In this document: positions 30,639 to 38,806 of the stretch, piece after piece
How positions within the stretch are numbered: the first letter of the stretch is position 1
Layout: every line of letters starts with the position of its first letter
Assembly: GCA_965199595.1 (NCBI GenBank)
Contig: OZ241182.1
Coordinates: 2,852,001-2,916,000, forward strand
Origin: JBBROS01 sp965199595
Lineage (GTDB): Bacteria; Pseudomonadota; Alphaproteobacteria; Acetobacterales; Acetobacteraceae
Direction of reading: 5' to 3'
DNA length: 64,000 nt
Notes under the pieces: generated by a model
Told to the model about the DNA's origin: nothing
What the model saw: only the letters and a program-made list of their open reading frames with translations
Database searches by the model: none
Position numbers and translations under genes: made by a program

Positions 30639-31613
30639 ATGTCGGGCTTCGCCAGCACCAAAGACCTTGCCGACAAGACCATCAGCTTCGATGAGCTGGC
30701 GCCCGGCCTGTTCGGCTACACCGCGGAGGGTGACCCGAACAGCGGCGTGGTGATCGGCGATGACAGCGTGCTGGTTGTGGATGCGCAGGCCACGCCGGCC
30801 ATGGCGGCGGACGTGATCGCGCGCATCCGGACCGTGACCGACAAGCCGGTGAAGCACGTGGCGCTGACCCACTATCACGCCGTGCGCGTGCTGGGCGCCA
30901 GCGGCTACAGGGGCGCCGAGATCATCGCCTCCGACGTGGCGCGATCCATGATCGTGGAGCGCGGCCAGCAGGACATGGATAGCGAGATCGGCCGTTTCCC
31001 GCGCCTGTTCCGCGGCAAGGACAGCATTCCGGGCCTGACCTGGCCGACCTTAACCTTTCATCAACGCATGACCCTGTATCTTGGCAAGCGTGAGGTGCAG
31101 ATCATCCATATCGGCCGCAGCCATACCGCCGGAGACACCGTTGTCTGGCTGCCGAAGGAACGTGTGCTGTTCAGCGGGGACGTGGTGGAGTTTGGCGCCA
31201 CCCCCTATTGCGGGGACGCGCACTTCACGGATTGGCCGGCAACACTGGAAGCCGCCCGCGCGCTGGGGGCGGAGGCGCTGGTGCCCGGCCGTGGCCGCAG
31301 CCTGATGAACCGCAAGGAATGCGAGGAAGCCATCGAGGGCACCCAGGCCTTCACCAGCGACCTGTTCGGCATCGTCAAGCAGGCCGCCGCCACCGGTGCG
31401 CCGCTGAAGGAGGTCTATGACCGGGCGATGGACGCGATGCGGCCCAGATACGGCAAGTGGGTGATCTTCGAGCATTGCATGCCGTTCAACGTCACCCGCG
31501 CGCACGACGAGGCTAGCGGCTTGGACACGCCGCGCATCTGGACCGCCGAACGCGACGTGGAGATGTGGCGCGCGTTGGAGCAAGGCGCCCCGGTGCCGAC
31601 CGCGGAGGCCTGA
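30639..31613 (+). CDS. MBL-fold protein with only one complete metal site
   Basis: 324 residues from the ATG at 30639, preferred over an in-frame ATG 63 nt earlier because the conserved region begins here. Metallo-beta-lactamase fold. The usual THxHxDH motif reads THYHAVR: His78 and His80 are kept, but the Asp and His that follow are Val82 and Arg83. Motif 3 His162 (GRSHTAGD) and bridging Asp181 (FSGDVV) are kept; motif 5 GHG reads GRG (Arg218). So site-1 ligands survive and site-2 ligands are gone. The TTG start of the flavin hydroxylase follows its TGA directly. Role unknown. Confidence 0.8.
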   Translation: MSGFASTKDLADKTISFDELAPGLFGYTAEGDPNSGVVIGDDSVLVVDAQATPAMAADVIARIRTVTDKPVKHVALTHYHAVRVLGASGYRGAEIIASDVARSMIVERGQQDMDSEIGRFPRLFRGKDSIPGLTWPTLTFHQRMTLYLGKREVQIIHIGRSHTAGDTVVWLPKERVLFSGDVVEFGATPYCGDAHFTDWPATLEAARALGAEALVPGRGRSLMNRKECEEAIEGTQAFTSDLFGIVKQAAATGAPLKEVYDRAMDAMRPRYGKWVIFEHCMPFNVTRAHDEASGLDTPRIWTAERDVEMWRALEQGAPVPTAEA

Positions 31614-33203
31614 TTGCGCTTCAGCCCGCCACGCTATCCCAGCCCGCCAGCCCGCCCGGGGCACCACCCGGTGGTGGTGGTGGGTGCCGGCCTGGTCGGG
31701 CTGACCGTTGCGCTGGACCTGGCGCAGCGCGGCGTGCCGGTGGTGGTGCTGGATGATGATGACACGGTCAGCACCGGGTCCCGCGCCATCTGCATGGCGA
31801 AGCGCAGCCTGGAGATTTTCGGACGGCTAGGCCTGGGCCAGCGCATGCTGGAGAAGGGCGTCACCTGGAACACCGGCCGCGTCTATCTGGGCGAGCAGGA
31901 GGTGTTCAACTTCGACCTGCTGCTGGAGGACGGGCACGAATACCCCGCCTTCATCAACCTGCAGCAATATTATGCTGAAGCCTGGCTGGTCGAGGCCTGC
32001 CTCGCCACCCGCCTGGTGGACCTGCGCTGGCGCCATGCCCTTGGTGCGATCGAGAACCACGATGCTGGCGCAACCATCACGGTGGAGTCTCCGGAAGGCT
32101 GCTACGAAGTTACCACGGACTGGCTGCTGGCGGCGGATGGCGCACGAAGCCAGGTGCGCCGGGCCATGGCGCTGCCGTTCGTCGGGCGGGTGTTCCGCGA
32201 CCGTTTCCTGATCGCCGATATCCGAATGCAGGCGCCGTTCCCGTCCGAGCGACGCTTCTGGTTCGACCCGCCGTTCCATCCCAACCAGTCCGCCCTGCTG
32301 CACAAACAGCCCGACGACGTGTGGCGCATCGACCTGCAACTCGGCTGGGATGCCGACCCGGAGGCGGAGATCCTGCCCGAGCGCGTGATCCCCCGTGTGC
32401 AGGCCATGCTGGGGCCCGAGGCGCGGTTCGAGCTGGAATGGGTCAGCCTCTACACCTTCCGCTGCCGCCGGCTTGAACGTTTCGTGCACGGACGCACGGT
32501 CTTTATTGGCGACAGTGCCCACCAGGTAAGCCCCTTCGGCGCTCGCGGCGGCAATGGTGGGGTGCAGGACGCGGACAACCTGGCTTGGAAGCTCGCGGCG
32601 GTGATCCAGGGCACGGCACCCGCGCACCTGATCGACAGCTACGACGCCGAGCGCATCCCCGCCGCCGATGAAAACATCCTGCACAGCACCCGCGCCACGG
32701 ATTTCATCACCCCCAAGAGCCCCGCCGCCCGAGCCTATCGCGATGCCGCCCTGCGCCTGGCCGAACACCACGCCTTCGCCCGGCCTTTCGTGAACTCCGG
32801 CCGCCTGTCCCGTCCCTGCACGCTCCCGCTCACTTCGCCCAACACCGACGATTGGCCGGGCGCCCCCGCCCTCGGCAGCGCCGCCGTAGATGCCCCGGTG
32901 CTGCATCATGGCCGGCCGGACTGGCTGCTTCACCACATCGGCCCGGGCTTCACCCTGCTCACCTTCGGCGCAGCCACTCAAATCCTTCCCGGCGTTGACA
33001 CCATCCGCATCGCACCTGACGCCCTCCATGACGTGCGCGGCCTGGTGGCGCAACGCTATGGCGGGCTGGATGGCGCCTGTATCCTGCTGCGGCCGGACCA
33101 GCACGTCGCCGCGCGCTTCACCCGGTTCGATGCCGTCCGCATCGCCGCGGCGATGGACCATGCGCTTGCCAGACCCGCACCGGCCGTCGCATGTGTGGCA
33201 TGA
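31614..33203 (+). CDS. FAD-dependent aromatic hydroxylase (PHBH family; MhaA-like candidate)
   Basis: 529-residue class A flavoprotein monooxygenase. GAGLVG at residues 24-29 binds the FAD ADP part. The DG motif is LLAADGARSQVRR, the GD motif is FIGDSAHQVSPFGARGGNGGVQDADNLAWKL, here given in part. A thioredoxin-like C-terminal domain fits the longer hydroxylases. It is immediately followed (4-bp overlap) by a 65-residue DUF2783 gene, then fumarylacetoacetase. This layout recalls MhaA/MhaB, which convert 3-hydroxyphenylacetate to homogentisate in Pseudomonas putida. The TTG start directly follows the MBL stop, with GGAGG 5 nt before it. Confidence 0.8.
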   Translation: MRFSPPRYPSPPARPGHHPVVVVGAGLVGLTVALDLAQRGVPVVVLDDDDTVSTGSRAICMAKRSLEIFGRLGLGQRMLEKGVTWNTGRVYLGEQEVFNFDLLLEDGHEYPAFINLQQYYAEAWLVEACLATRLVDLRWRHALGAIENHDAGATITVESPEGCYEVTTDWLLAADGARSQVRRAMALPFVGRVFRDRFLIADIRMQAPFPSERRFWFDPPFHPNQSALLHKQPDDVWRIDLQLGWDADPEAEILPERVIPRVQAMLGPEARFELEWVSLYTFRCRRLERFVHGRTVFIGDSAHQVSPFGARGGNGGVQDADNLAWKLAAVIQGTAPAHLIDSYDAERIPAADENILHSTRATDFITPKSPAARAYRDAALRLAEHHAFARPFVNSGRLSRPCTLPLTSPNTDDWPGAPALGSAAVDAPVLHHGRPDWLLHHIGPGFTLLTFGAATQILPGVDTIRIAPDALHDVRGLVAQRYGGLDGACILLRPDQHVAARFTRFDAVRIAAAMDHALARPAPAVACVA

Positions 33204-33397
33204 TGGCCGACCAGCCCCGTTTGCGAGACCCAGATGCCGTGTTCGCCGCCCTCGTCAGTGCGCATGAGGGGTTGGACGAGGCGGCCTCGCGCCGGGTCGA
33301 CGCCGCGCTGGTGCTGTTGCTTGCCAACCATATCGGCGACGACGCGGTGGTTCTCGACGCCATCCGCACCGCGCGCCGTACCGGAGACCCACGATGA
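33200..33397 (+). CDS. DUF2783 small protein (candidate coupling subunit of the hydroxylase)
   Basis: 65 residues from ATG 33200, whose ATGA overlaps the hydroxylase stop; in-frame ATGs at 33191 and 33203 are alternatives. It is mostly helical, acidic, with a DAVFAALVSAHEGLDE start and LLLANHIGDD in the second helix, as in DUF2783. Its size and position match the roughly 6-kDa coupling protein MhaB beside MhaA; that DUF2783 equals MhaB is my inference. No catalytic residues are visible. Its stop overlaps the fumarylacetoacetase start by 4 bp. Confidence 0.75.
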   Translation: MMADQPRLRDPDAVFAALVSAHEGLDEAASRRVDAALVLLLANHIGDDAVVLDAIRTARRTGDPR

Positions 33398-34686
33398 CCG
33401 TCGACCATACCCACGACCCCTCGCTGCAAAGCTGGGTGACCAGCGCCAACGGACATGCGGATTTCCCCATCCAGAACCTGCCCTTCGGCGTGTTCGGCCC
33501 CCTGGCCGGCGCGCCCCGTGGCGGCGTGGCCATCGGCGACAGGATCCTGGACCTGCGCGCCCTGCACGAAGCCGGGCTGCTGGATGAGGAGGCGCAACTC
33601 GCGCTCGGCGCCTGCATCGGTCCGGCGCTCAACGCCTTCCTCGCCATGGGTCCCGGGCCCCGCCATGCGCTGCGGGACGCGATCAGCACGCTGTTGCAGG
33701 AGGGGTCGGACGAGCGCCCGCATCTTCTGCACAACGCGGCGGACGTGACGATGTATGTGCCGGCGACCATCGGCGACTACACGGATTTCTACGCCGGCAT
33801 CCATCACGCCACCGCCGTGGGCAAGCTGTTCCGCCCTGATGCGCCGCTGATGCCGAACTATAAATGGGTACCGATCGGCTATCACGGCAGGGCCAGTTCC
33901 GTGCGCGTGCCCGGCGACGTGCGTCGCCCAAACGGGCAGCGCAAATCGGCCAGCGAGACGGTGCCGACCTTCGGCCCCAGCCGGAACCTCGATTACGAGA
34001 TGGAGCTTGGCATCTGGGTCGGTGCCGGCAATGCTCCGGGTGCGCCGATCCCCATCGGCGAGGCGGCGGCGCATATCGGCGGCTACTGCCTGCTGAACGA
34101 TTGGTCGGCACGGGATGTCCAGGGCTGGGAATACCAGCCTCTCGGCCCCTTCCTGGCCAAGAGCTTCTGCACCACGATCAGCCCCTGGATCATCACGCCG
34201 GAGGCGCTGGCGCCGTTCCGCCTCGCGCAGGCGCCGCGCCCCGAAAACGACCCGGCGCTCCTCCCCTACCTGCAGGACGAGCAGGACCAGGCGCAGGGCG
34301 CTTTGTCGCTGGAGCTTGAGGTGCTGCTGGTCACCCCCGGCATGCGCAAGCAGCGCCTGGCCGCACATCGCCTCTCCCTGGGCTCATCGACAGACCTGTA
34401 CTGGACCCCGGCCCAGCTGCTCGCCCACCACGCCAGCAACGGCTGCAACATGAACCCTGGGGATCTGCTGGGCACCGGCACCATCTCTGCCGCCGGGTCG
34501 GAGGGCTGCGGCTCGCTGCTGGAGATCACCCAGGGCGGCCGGGCCCCGATCACCCTGCCTTCGGGCGAGGAGCGACGGTTCCTCGAAGACGGCGACGAGG
34601 TCGTGCTCCGCGCCCGTGCCCGGCGGCCCGGTGCCGCCAGCATCGGGTTCGGCGAGTGCCGCGGCGTCATCATGCCCGCCGTGTGA
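33394..34686 (+). CDS. fahA: Fumarylacetoacetase
   Basis: 430 residues, the full two-domain length for this enzyme, which cleaves 4-fumarylacetoacetate to fumarate and acetoacetate in homogentisate degradation. The N-terminal SH3-like domain (about 1-115) is followed by the catalytic mixed-beta domain. YTDFYAGIHHATAVG contains the catalytic His, PIGYHGRASSV follows, and DYEMELGIW and LNDWSARDVQGWEYQPLGPF carry metal-site residues. It is translationally coupled to DUF2783 upstream and to the racemase-family gene downstream. Homogentisate dioxygenase and maleylacetoacetate isomerase are not in the window. Confidence 0.93.
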   Translation: MTVDHTHDPSLQSWVTSANGHADFPIQNLPFGVFGPLAGAPRGGVAIGDRILDLRALHEAGLLDEEAQLALGACIGPALNAFLAMGPGPRHALRDAISTLLQEGSDERPHLLHNAADVTMYVPATIGDYTDFYAGIHHATAVGKLFRPDAPLMPNYKWVPIGYHGRASSVRVPGDVRRPNGQRKSASETVPTFGPSRNLDYEMELGIWVGAGNAPGAPIPIGEAAAHIGGYCLLNDWSARDVQGWEYQPLGPFLAKSFCTTISPWIITPEALAPFRLAQAPRPENDPALLPYLQDEQDQAQGALSLELEVLLVTPGMRKQRLAAHRLSLGSSTDLYWTPAQLLAHHASNGCNMNPGDLLGTGTISAAGSEGCGSLLEITQGGRAPITLPSGEERRFLEDGDEVVLRARARRPGAASIGFGECRGVIMPAV

Positions 34687-35336
34687 CACGCCCGCGCAGG
34701 GTTCTGCTGCTGAACCCGAACACCTCGCCCGCTGCTACCGGCATGATGCTCGCCGTGGCTCGTCCATTGCTGCCTGTAGGCTGGACGCTCGAAGGCACAC
34801 AGGCAGCCTCGGGTGCGACAATGATCGTGGATGAATCGGCACTCGCCACCGCCGCAGCGGAGGTGCTTCGCATCGGCCGGGACCTGGTCGCGGATGCCAT
34901 CATCGTCGCAGCCTTCGGAGATCCGGGTGCTGCGGCGCTGCAGGCGGCGCGGTCGGGTCCGGTGGTCGGCATCGCTGAGGCTGCCTTGCGGGAGGCGGCG
35001 CAGAATGGACGGCGGTTCGGCATCGCGACCACCACACCGGGCCTTGTCGCAGCCATCGCGGCTCGCTTGGAGCAACTGGGACGCACGGCGCAATGCACCG
35101 GCATCCGCGTGCCCGACATGGCCCCGCTGATCCTGGCCGCCGACCCGGCCCGTCAGGACGAAGCGCTGTTCCACGCCGCCACCGCCTGCATCGAGCAGGA
35201 CGGCGCGGCGGCGGTCATCATCGGCGGCGGCCCCCTCAGCGCCAGTGCCGCCCGGCTGCGTCAGCGCTTTGCCATCCCCATCATCGAGCCTGTCCCGGCC
35301 GCCATGCGCGCCGTCATTGCGCTGCTCAACGCCTAA
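34683..35336 (+). CDS. Asp/Glu (hydantoin) racemase-family protein lacking both catalytic cysteines
   Basis: 217 residues from a GTG that overlaps the fumarylacetoacetase stop (GTGA). LLLNPNTSPAATG is the characteristic racemase-family opening. In hydantoin racemases the two acid-base cysteines lie in a CFGDPG and a GCAG motif. Here the first reads AAFGDPG (Ala77) and the second GGGPLS (Gly182). Racemisation by the two-cysteine mechanism is therefore unlikely. It might act as an isomerase, decarboxylase or binding protein for a downstream metabolite. Last gene of the MBL-hydroxylase-DUF2783-FAH unit. Confidence 0.75.
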   Translation: MTRPRRVLLLNPNTSPAATGMMLAVARPLLPVGWTLEGTQAASGATMIVDESALATAAAEVLRIGRDLVADAIIVAAFGDPGAAALQAARSGPVVGIAEAALREAAQNGRRFGIATTTPGLVAAIAARLEQLGRTAQCTGIRVPDMAPLILAADPARQDEALFHAATACIEQDGAAAVIIGGGPLSASAARLRQRFAIPIIEPVPAAMRAVIALLNA

Positions 35337-36304
35337 TCCGCACCCTCCGCCACCCGGGGCGGCACCCGCGCCGCCGGCCGGCGACGCATCATCCGCCGCA
35401 TCCGCCGCAAGCCAGCCATCTGCTGCTGCATGTAGGTGCCGGTCGCCAGCGCCTCCTCGGCACCCGGGTCGCCGGTGCGAACATAGGCGCGGTCGAAGTC
35501 GGCGGTGCGGAACAGCATGTCCCACCACGGCAGGATCGCACCGTAGTTCGCGCTGCGCTGCCCCGCCGCCAGCACGCCGTGATGCGAACGGTGGAAGCGT
35601 GGTGAGATCAGCAGCCGGTCGCCCAGCCAGCCGAATGAAATCCGCGCATTGGCATGGCTGAGGCTCTCCAGGAACCGCAGCATCAACACCAGCAACGGGA
35701 ACTGCAGCGGCGGAATGCCGATCACGAGGCCGATCACCATGAACCAGACGACGCTGATCACCTCATCCACCAGGTGGTTGCGGTCATCGGACCAGAAGGT
35801 CATCTGCCGCTGGGCGTGATGCAGCGAGTGCAGCGCCCACCACCAGGCGAAGCGGTGCGACAGCCGATGCCGCCAATATTCGCCAAAATCGAGAATGATG
35901 GCGTAGCAGAAGAAGCTGAGCACATGCTGCCCCAGCAGGAACGGGAAGATTCGCTCCAGCGTCGGCGGCACCCAGCCATGGTCGGTCAGCCAGCCATTCA
36001 GCGACACCTGCAGCGCGTAGAACAGCACGAAGGTGACCAGCGGCAGCACGCCGATGCGCGAGAGCATGGTGTAGAGGATATCCACCCATACCGCCTTCTG
36101 GTCCGGCCACTGCTCCACCGGGCGCCACCGCTCCAGCGGCATGCAGATGGCAAGCGTCACCAGCACCTGGGCCACGCCGTAACAGGCGAACAGCGCCCAG
36201 TTGAAGGAGATCTCCTCCCATTCCATCAGCCCCAGTGCATACAGCCCGGGCAGCAGCAGCGTCTCCTGCAGCCACCCGGCCGCAAGCGTGAAGGGGTCGA
36301 TCAC
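35333..36304 (-). CDS. Sterol desaturase/fatty acid hydroxylase-superfamily membrane protein
   Basis: 323-residue integral membrane di-iron enzyme. Three histidine clusters are visible: HRLSHR, HSLHHAQ and HRSHH. About four hydrophobic segments precede and separate them. Family members hydroxylate or desaturate sterols, fatty acids, carotenoids or hopanoid-like lipids. The GTG start overlaps the stop of the beta-propeller gene (GTGA), so the two are coupled. The C-terminal tail is Arg-rich. The substrate is unknown. Confidence 0.85.
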   Translation of the reverse strand: MIDPFTLAAGWLQETLLLPGLYALGLMEWEEISFNWALFACYGVAQVLVTLAICMPLERWRPVEQWPDQKAVWVDILYTMLSRIGVLPLVTFVLFYALQVSLNGWLTDHGWVPPTLERIFPFLLGQHVLSFFCYAIILDFGEYWRHRLSHRFAWWWALHSLHHAQRQMTFWSDDRNHLVDEVISVVWFMVIGLVIGIPPLQFPLLVLMLRFLESLSHANARISFGWLGDRLLISPRFHRSHHGVLAAGQRSANYGAILPWWDMLFRTADFDRAYVRTGDPGAEEALATGTYMQQQMAGLRRMRRMMRRRPAARVPPRVAEGAD

Positions 36305-37263
36305 GCCCGCACCGGCTGCGTCAGCCAGATGCCATGCGGCGACCGCCCGACCTGCAGCGTCTCAATGGCGCCGGTCCGCGGGTCCAGCACCGCCACCGAC
36401 TTGGCGAATCGCAGCGTGATCCACAGCCGGCCGTCCGAGGCGAAGTCGATGCAGTCCGGCCCGCCGCCCAGCTTGAAGCTGCGGCCCGGCGCCAGCGTCG
36501 CCGCATCCAGCGCCACAGTGGTGCCGTCCACCCGGTTGTTCACCCACAGGATGCGCCCATCCGGCGACGGGAAGATCTGGTGGGCACCCCGCCCGGTGCG
36601 GATGCGGCGCTCCACGCGGCCATCGACCGGGTCCATGACAGAAACGAAATCCGTTCCCATGTTGGCGCACAGCAGCTTGCCCGCATGCCACACCACGCCC
36701 GCCGGGGTGCTGCCGGATGCCGCGGTCCACAGCAGCTCCAGCCGCTTCAGGTCGAACGCGGCAAGCTTGTTGGTCCCCTGCAGCGTCACATAGGCGACGC
36801 TGCTGTCCGGCGCATAGGCGACATGGCTGGGCATGGAGGCGATCGGGAAGCGCTTGGCCAACTGCATGGAGGCGGCGTCGTAAACATCCACCTGGTTGCG
36901 CGCCAGGCCCGTCACTGTCAGCCACTTGCCATTCGGGCTGAACGCCAGGTGATACGGGTCCGCGATCGGCATGCGCCGCTTGATCTCGGCGGTCAGCGGA
37001 TCGAGGAACAGCATCTCGTTGCCGCCGGCATCGCCGATCAGCAGGTCCTTGCCGCTGGGCGAGAGCGCGATGTGATGCGGCTCCCGCAGCACCGGAACCC
37101 GGCGCAGCTCCGCCCCGTTGGCCGTATCCAGCAGGCTCAGCGTCGCGTCGCCGGAGTTCACGACGATGGCCATGCCGGACACGGCAGCCTCGGCCGGCCG
37201 CGGCGCCAGGGTGGCAGCCAGCGGGGCAACCAGGGGCAATGCGAGAAAGCAGCGACGATGCAT
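36301..37263 (-). CDS. Periplasmic YncE/YVTN-type beta-propeller protein
   Basis: 320 residues. The signal peptide MHRRCFLALPLVAPLAATLA runs through PRPAEA, and may be Tat-like (RR). The mature part is built of about seven propeller blades of roughly 40 residues, each with a pattern such as HHIALSPSGKDLLIGD, YHLAFSPNGKWLTVTG and SHVAYAPDSSVAYVT. These proteins are usually periplasmic ligand- or redox-partner-binding scaffolds. It is coupled to the downstream desaturase-like gene by GTGA overlap, suggesting a shared lipid-related or redox role. No catalytic residue can be assigned. Confidence 0.82.
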   Translation of the reverse strand: MHRRCFLALPLVAPLAATLAPRPAEAAVSGMAIVVNSGDATLSLLDTANGAELRRVPVLREPHHIALSPSGKDLLIGDAGGNEMLFLDPLTAEIKRRMPIADPYHLAFSPNGKWLTVTGLARNQVDVYDAASMQLAKRFPIASMPSHVAYAPDSSVAYVTLQGTNKLAAFDLKRLELLWTAASGSTPAGVVWHAGKLLCANMGTDFVSVMDPVDGRVERRIRTGRGAHQIFPSPDGRILWVNNRVDGTTVALDAATLAPGRSFKLGGGPDCIDFASDGRLWITLRFAKSVAVLDPRTGAIETLQVGRSPHGIWLTQPVRA

Positions 37264-37441
37264 ATCGGGTCCGCCAGCAGGTTCGTTGATGTCCGCTGCA
37301 AGCTAACACAGCCAACCCCATGAACGCGAACGAAAGCCAAGGCGGCATGGCAAGTGGGACGCATCGCGCACACCGGGATGCGATAGGATGGGCCCTACGA
37401 TTGGGGCTTGCCCTGCCAACACAGTTTCGCGACGTTGTGCC

Positions 37442-37819
37442 ATGCCGCAAAGTTCCGAGAACCGGCCGCGTATCCTGGTGGTCGAAGACGAGTTCCTGAT
37501 CCGCCTCACCCTGGTCGAGGCCCTGGGCGACGAAGGCTTCGACGTGCTCGAGACCGAAACCGCAGACGCCGCATTGCCGATCCTGCTCGCCGATCCGATG
37601 ATCCGGCTGCTGCTGACCGACATCCAGCTGCCAGGCGTGCTCGACGGCCGCCGCCTCGCCCAGCGCGTGCGGATCGACCGGCCGGATCTGCCCGTGCTGT
37701 TCATCACCGGCCGCCCAGACCCGGCGGCCGAGGCCGCCGCCTCGCCGCTCGACTGCTACATCGGCAAGCCCTACACGCTGAACGATATCTGTAACGCAGT
37801 GCACCGCCTGGTGGCGTAG
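37442..37819 (+). CDS. Single-domain response regulator
   Basis: 125-residue stand-alone receiver (CheY-like). The acidic pair Glu15/Asp16 (VVEDE), phospho-acceptor Asp60 (LLLTDIQLPG), the ITGRPD switch Thr and the invariant Lys in YIGKPY are all present. There is no output domain, so it probably signals by protein-protein contact. The ATG at 37442 begins just before the conserved region; an in-frame start 54 nt upstream would add an unconserved leader. No cognate histidine kinase is adjacent. Confidence 0.85.
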   Translation: MPQSSENRPRILVVEDEFLIRLTLVEALGDEGFDVLETETADAALPILLADPMIRLLLTDIQLPGVLDGRRLAQRVRIDRPDLPVLFITGRPDPAAEAAASPLDCYIGKPYTLNDICNAVHRLVA

Positions 37820-37874
37820 CCGCTCCCACGGAACCTCCGCGTCCCATATCCGGTCCGGCTCATCCCGGAGAACG

Positions 37875-38072
37875 ATGATGGACCACCGCAACACGGCCAG
37901 GACAGTCGCCCGCAAAGCATTGCTGCCCCTGCTCCTGGCGGGCACGATGCTGCTCGGCGGCTGCTATTACACGCCCTATGGCTACCCGGGTTATGGCGGC
38001 GGCTACTACGCCGGCTACTCGGCCCCTGTCGTGGTCGTCGGCGGTCCCTACCGTCCGCACTACTGGCGGTAA
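37875..38072 (+). CDS. Small Gly/Tyr-rich lipoprotein
   Basis: 65 residues with a basic N-terminus, a hydrophobic stretch and lipobox LLGGC. The mature part is rich in Tyr, Gly and Pro (YTPYGYPGYGGGYYAGY), with a YRPHYWR end, a composition common in small outer-membrane lipoproteins of alphaproteobacteria. Start Met at 37875 (an ATG directly follows at 37878). Its 3' end overlaps the convergent otsB stop by 13 bp. Function unknown. Confidence 0.7.
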   Translation: MMDHRNTARTVARKALLPLLLAGTMLLGGCYYTPYGYPGYGGGYYAGYSAPVVVVGGPYRPHYWR

Positions 38073-38806
38073 GGCACGCCGGGCCAGTCCTTGCCGACGG
38101 CGAGCGCCTGGGCGCTGGCCGCCAGCCATGCCCGCACGCCGCCTGCACTGCCGAACCATGGTTCAACCCGGAGCCCGGCGCCACCGAGCGCAACCGAAGC
38201 GGCCATGCCATCTTCATCGGTCACGTCATCCCCGATGAAGATCGGCCGCCGCCCGGCAAATGGCGCCGCTCCCATCAGCGCCTGCACCGCGCTGCCCTTG
38301 TCCGCGCCGCGCGGCTTCAGCTCCCAGGCCATCAAGGCCGGCATCAGGTGGAACTGGTCGGCCCGGGGCGCCAGGAGATCGAGGAGAGCGGCCTGCAGCG
38401 CCGGGCCATGCTGGGGCGCGGCGCGGTAGTGCAGCACGAAGCCGCGCTGCTTCTGCTCCAGCAACGCACCCGGGTGCTGCTCGGCGGTAGCTGCGGCGGC
38501 AATCACCCAGTCCGGCGGCGGCTGTGGCAGCGGCACCCGGACAACGCCCGCCCCCGGTGCCGGGCGGATGGCGCCGCCATGCTCCCCCGCCACGGCATAG
38601 GGCACACCCGGCAACAGCCCATCCACCTGCGCAATCGGCCGGCCGGTCACGACCGCGAGCGCTCCGCCCAGCGCCTCCCGCAAGGCCAGCAGCGCCTCGG
38701 GCAAACCTGGCGTCACCACCACACTGTCCGGCGTTGGCGCGATATCCAGCAGCGTGCCGTCGAGATCGAGCAGCAGGGCCGAGTCGCGCCAGGCCGGCAA
38801 GTTCAT
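38060..38806 (-). CDS. otsB: Trehalose-6-phosphate phosphatase
   Basis: 248-residue HAD phosphatase removing phosphate from trehalose 6-phosphate. HAD motif I is LLDLDGTLLD with nucleophile Asp14 and acid/base Asp16; VVTGRP is motif II, KPRGADKG contributes the Lys, and GDDVTDEDG is motif IV. The start at 38806 overlaps the DUF2155 stop (ATGA); the frame is open further upstream but that is DUF2155 territory. No trehalose-phosphate synthase (otsA) is nearby. Last gene of a five-gene minus-strand operon. Confidence 0.88.
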   Translation of the reverse strand: MNLPAWRDSALLLDLDGTLLDIAPTPDSVVVTPGLPEALLALREALGGALAVVTGRPIAQVDGLLPGVPYAVAGEHGGAIRPAPGAGVVRVPLPQPPPDWVIAAAATAEQHPGALLEQKQRGFVLHYRAAPQHGPALQAALLDLLAPRADQFHLMPALMAWELKPRGADKGSAVQALMGAAPFAGRRPIFIGDDVTDEDGMAASVALGGAGLRVEPWFGSAGGVRAWLAASAQALAVGKDWPGVPYRQ

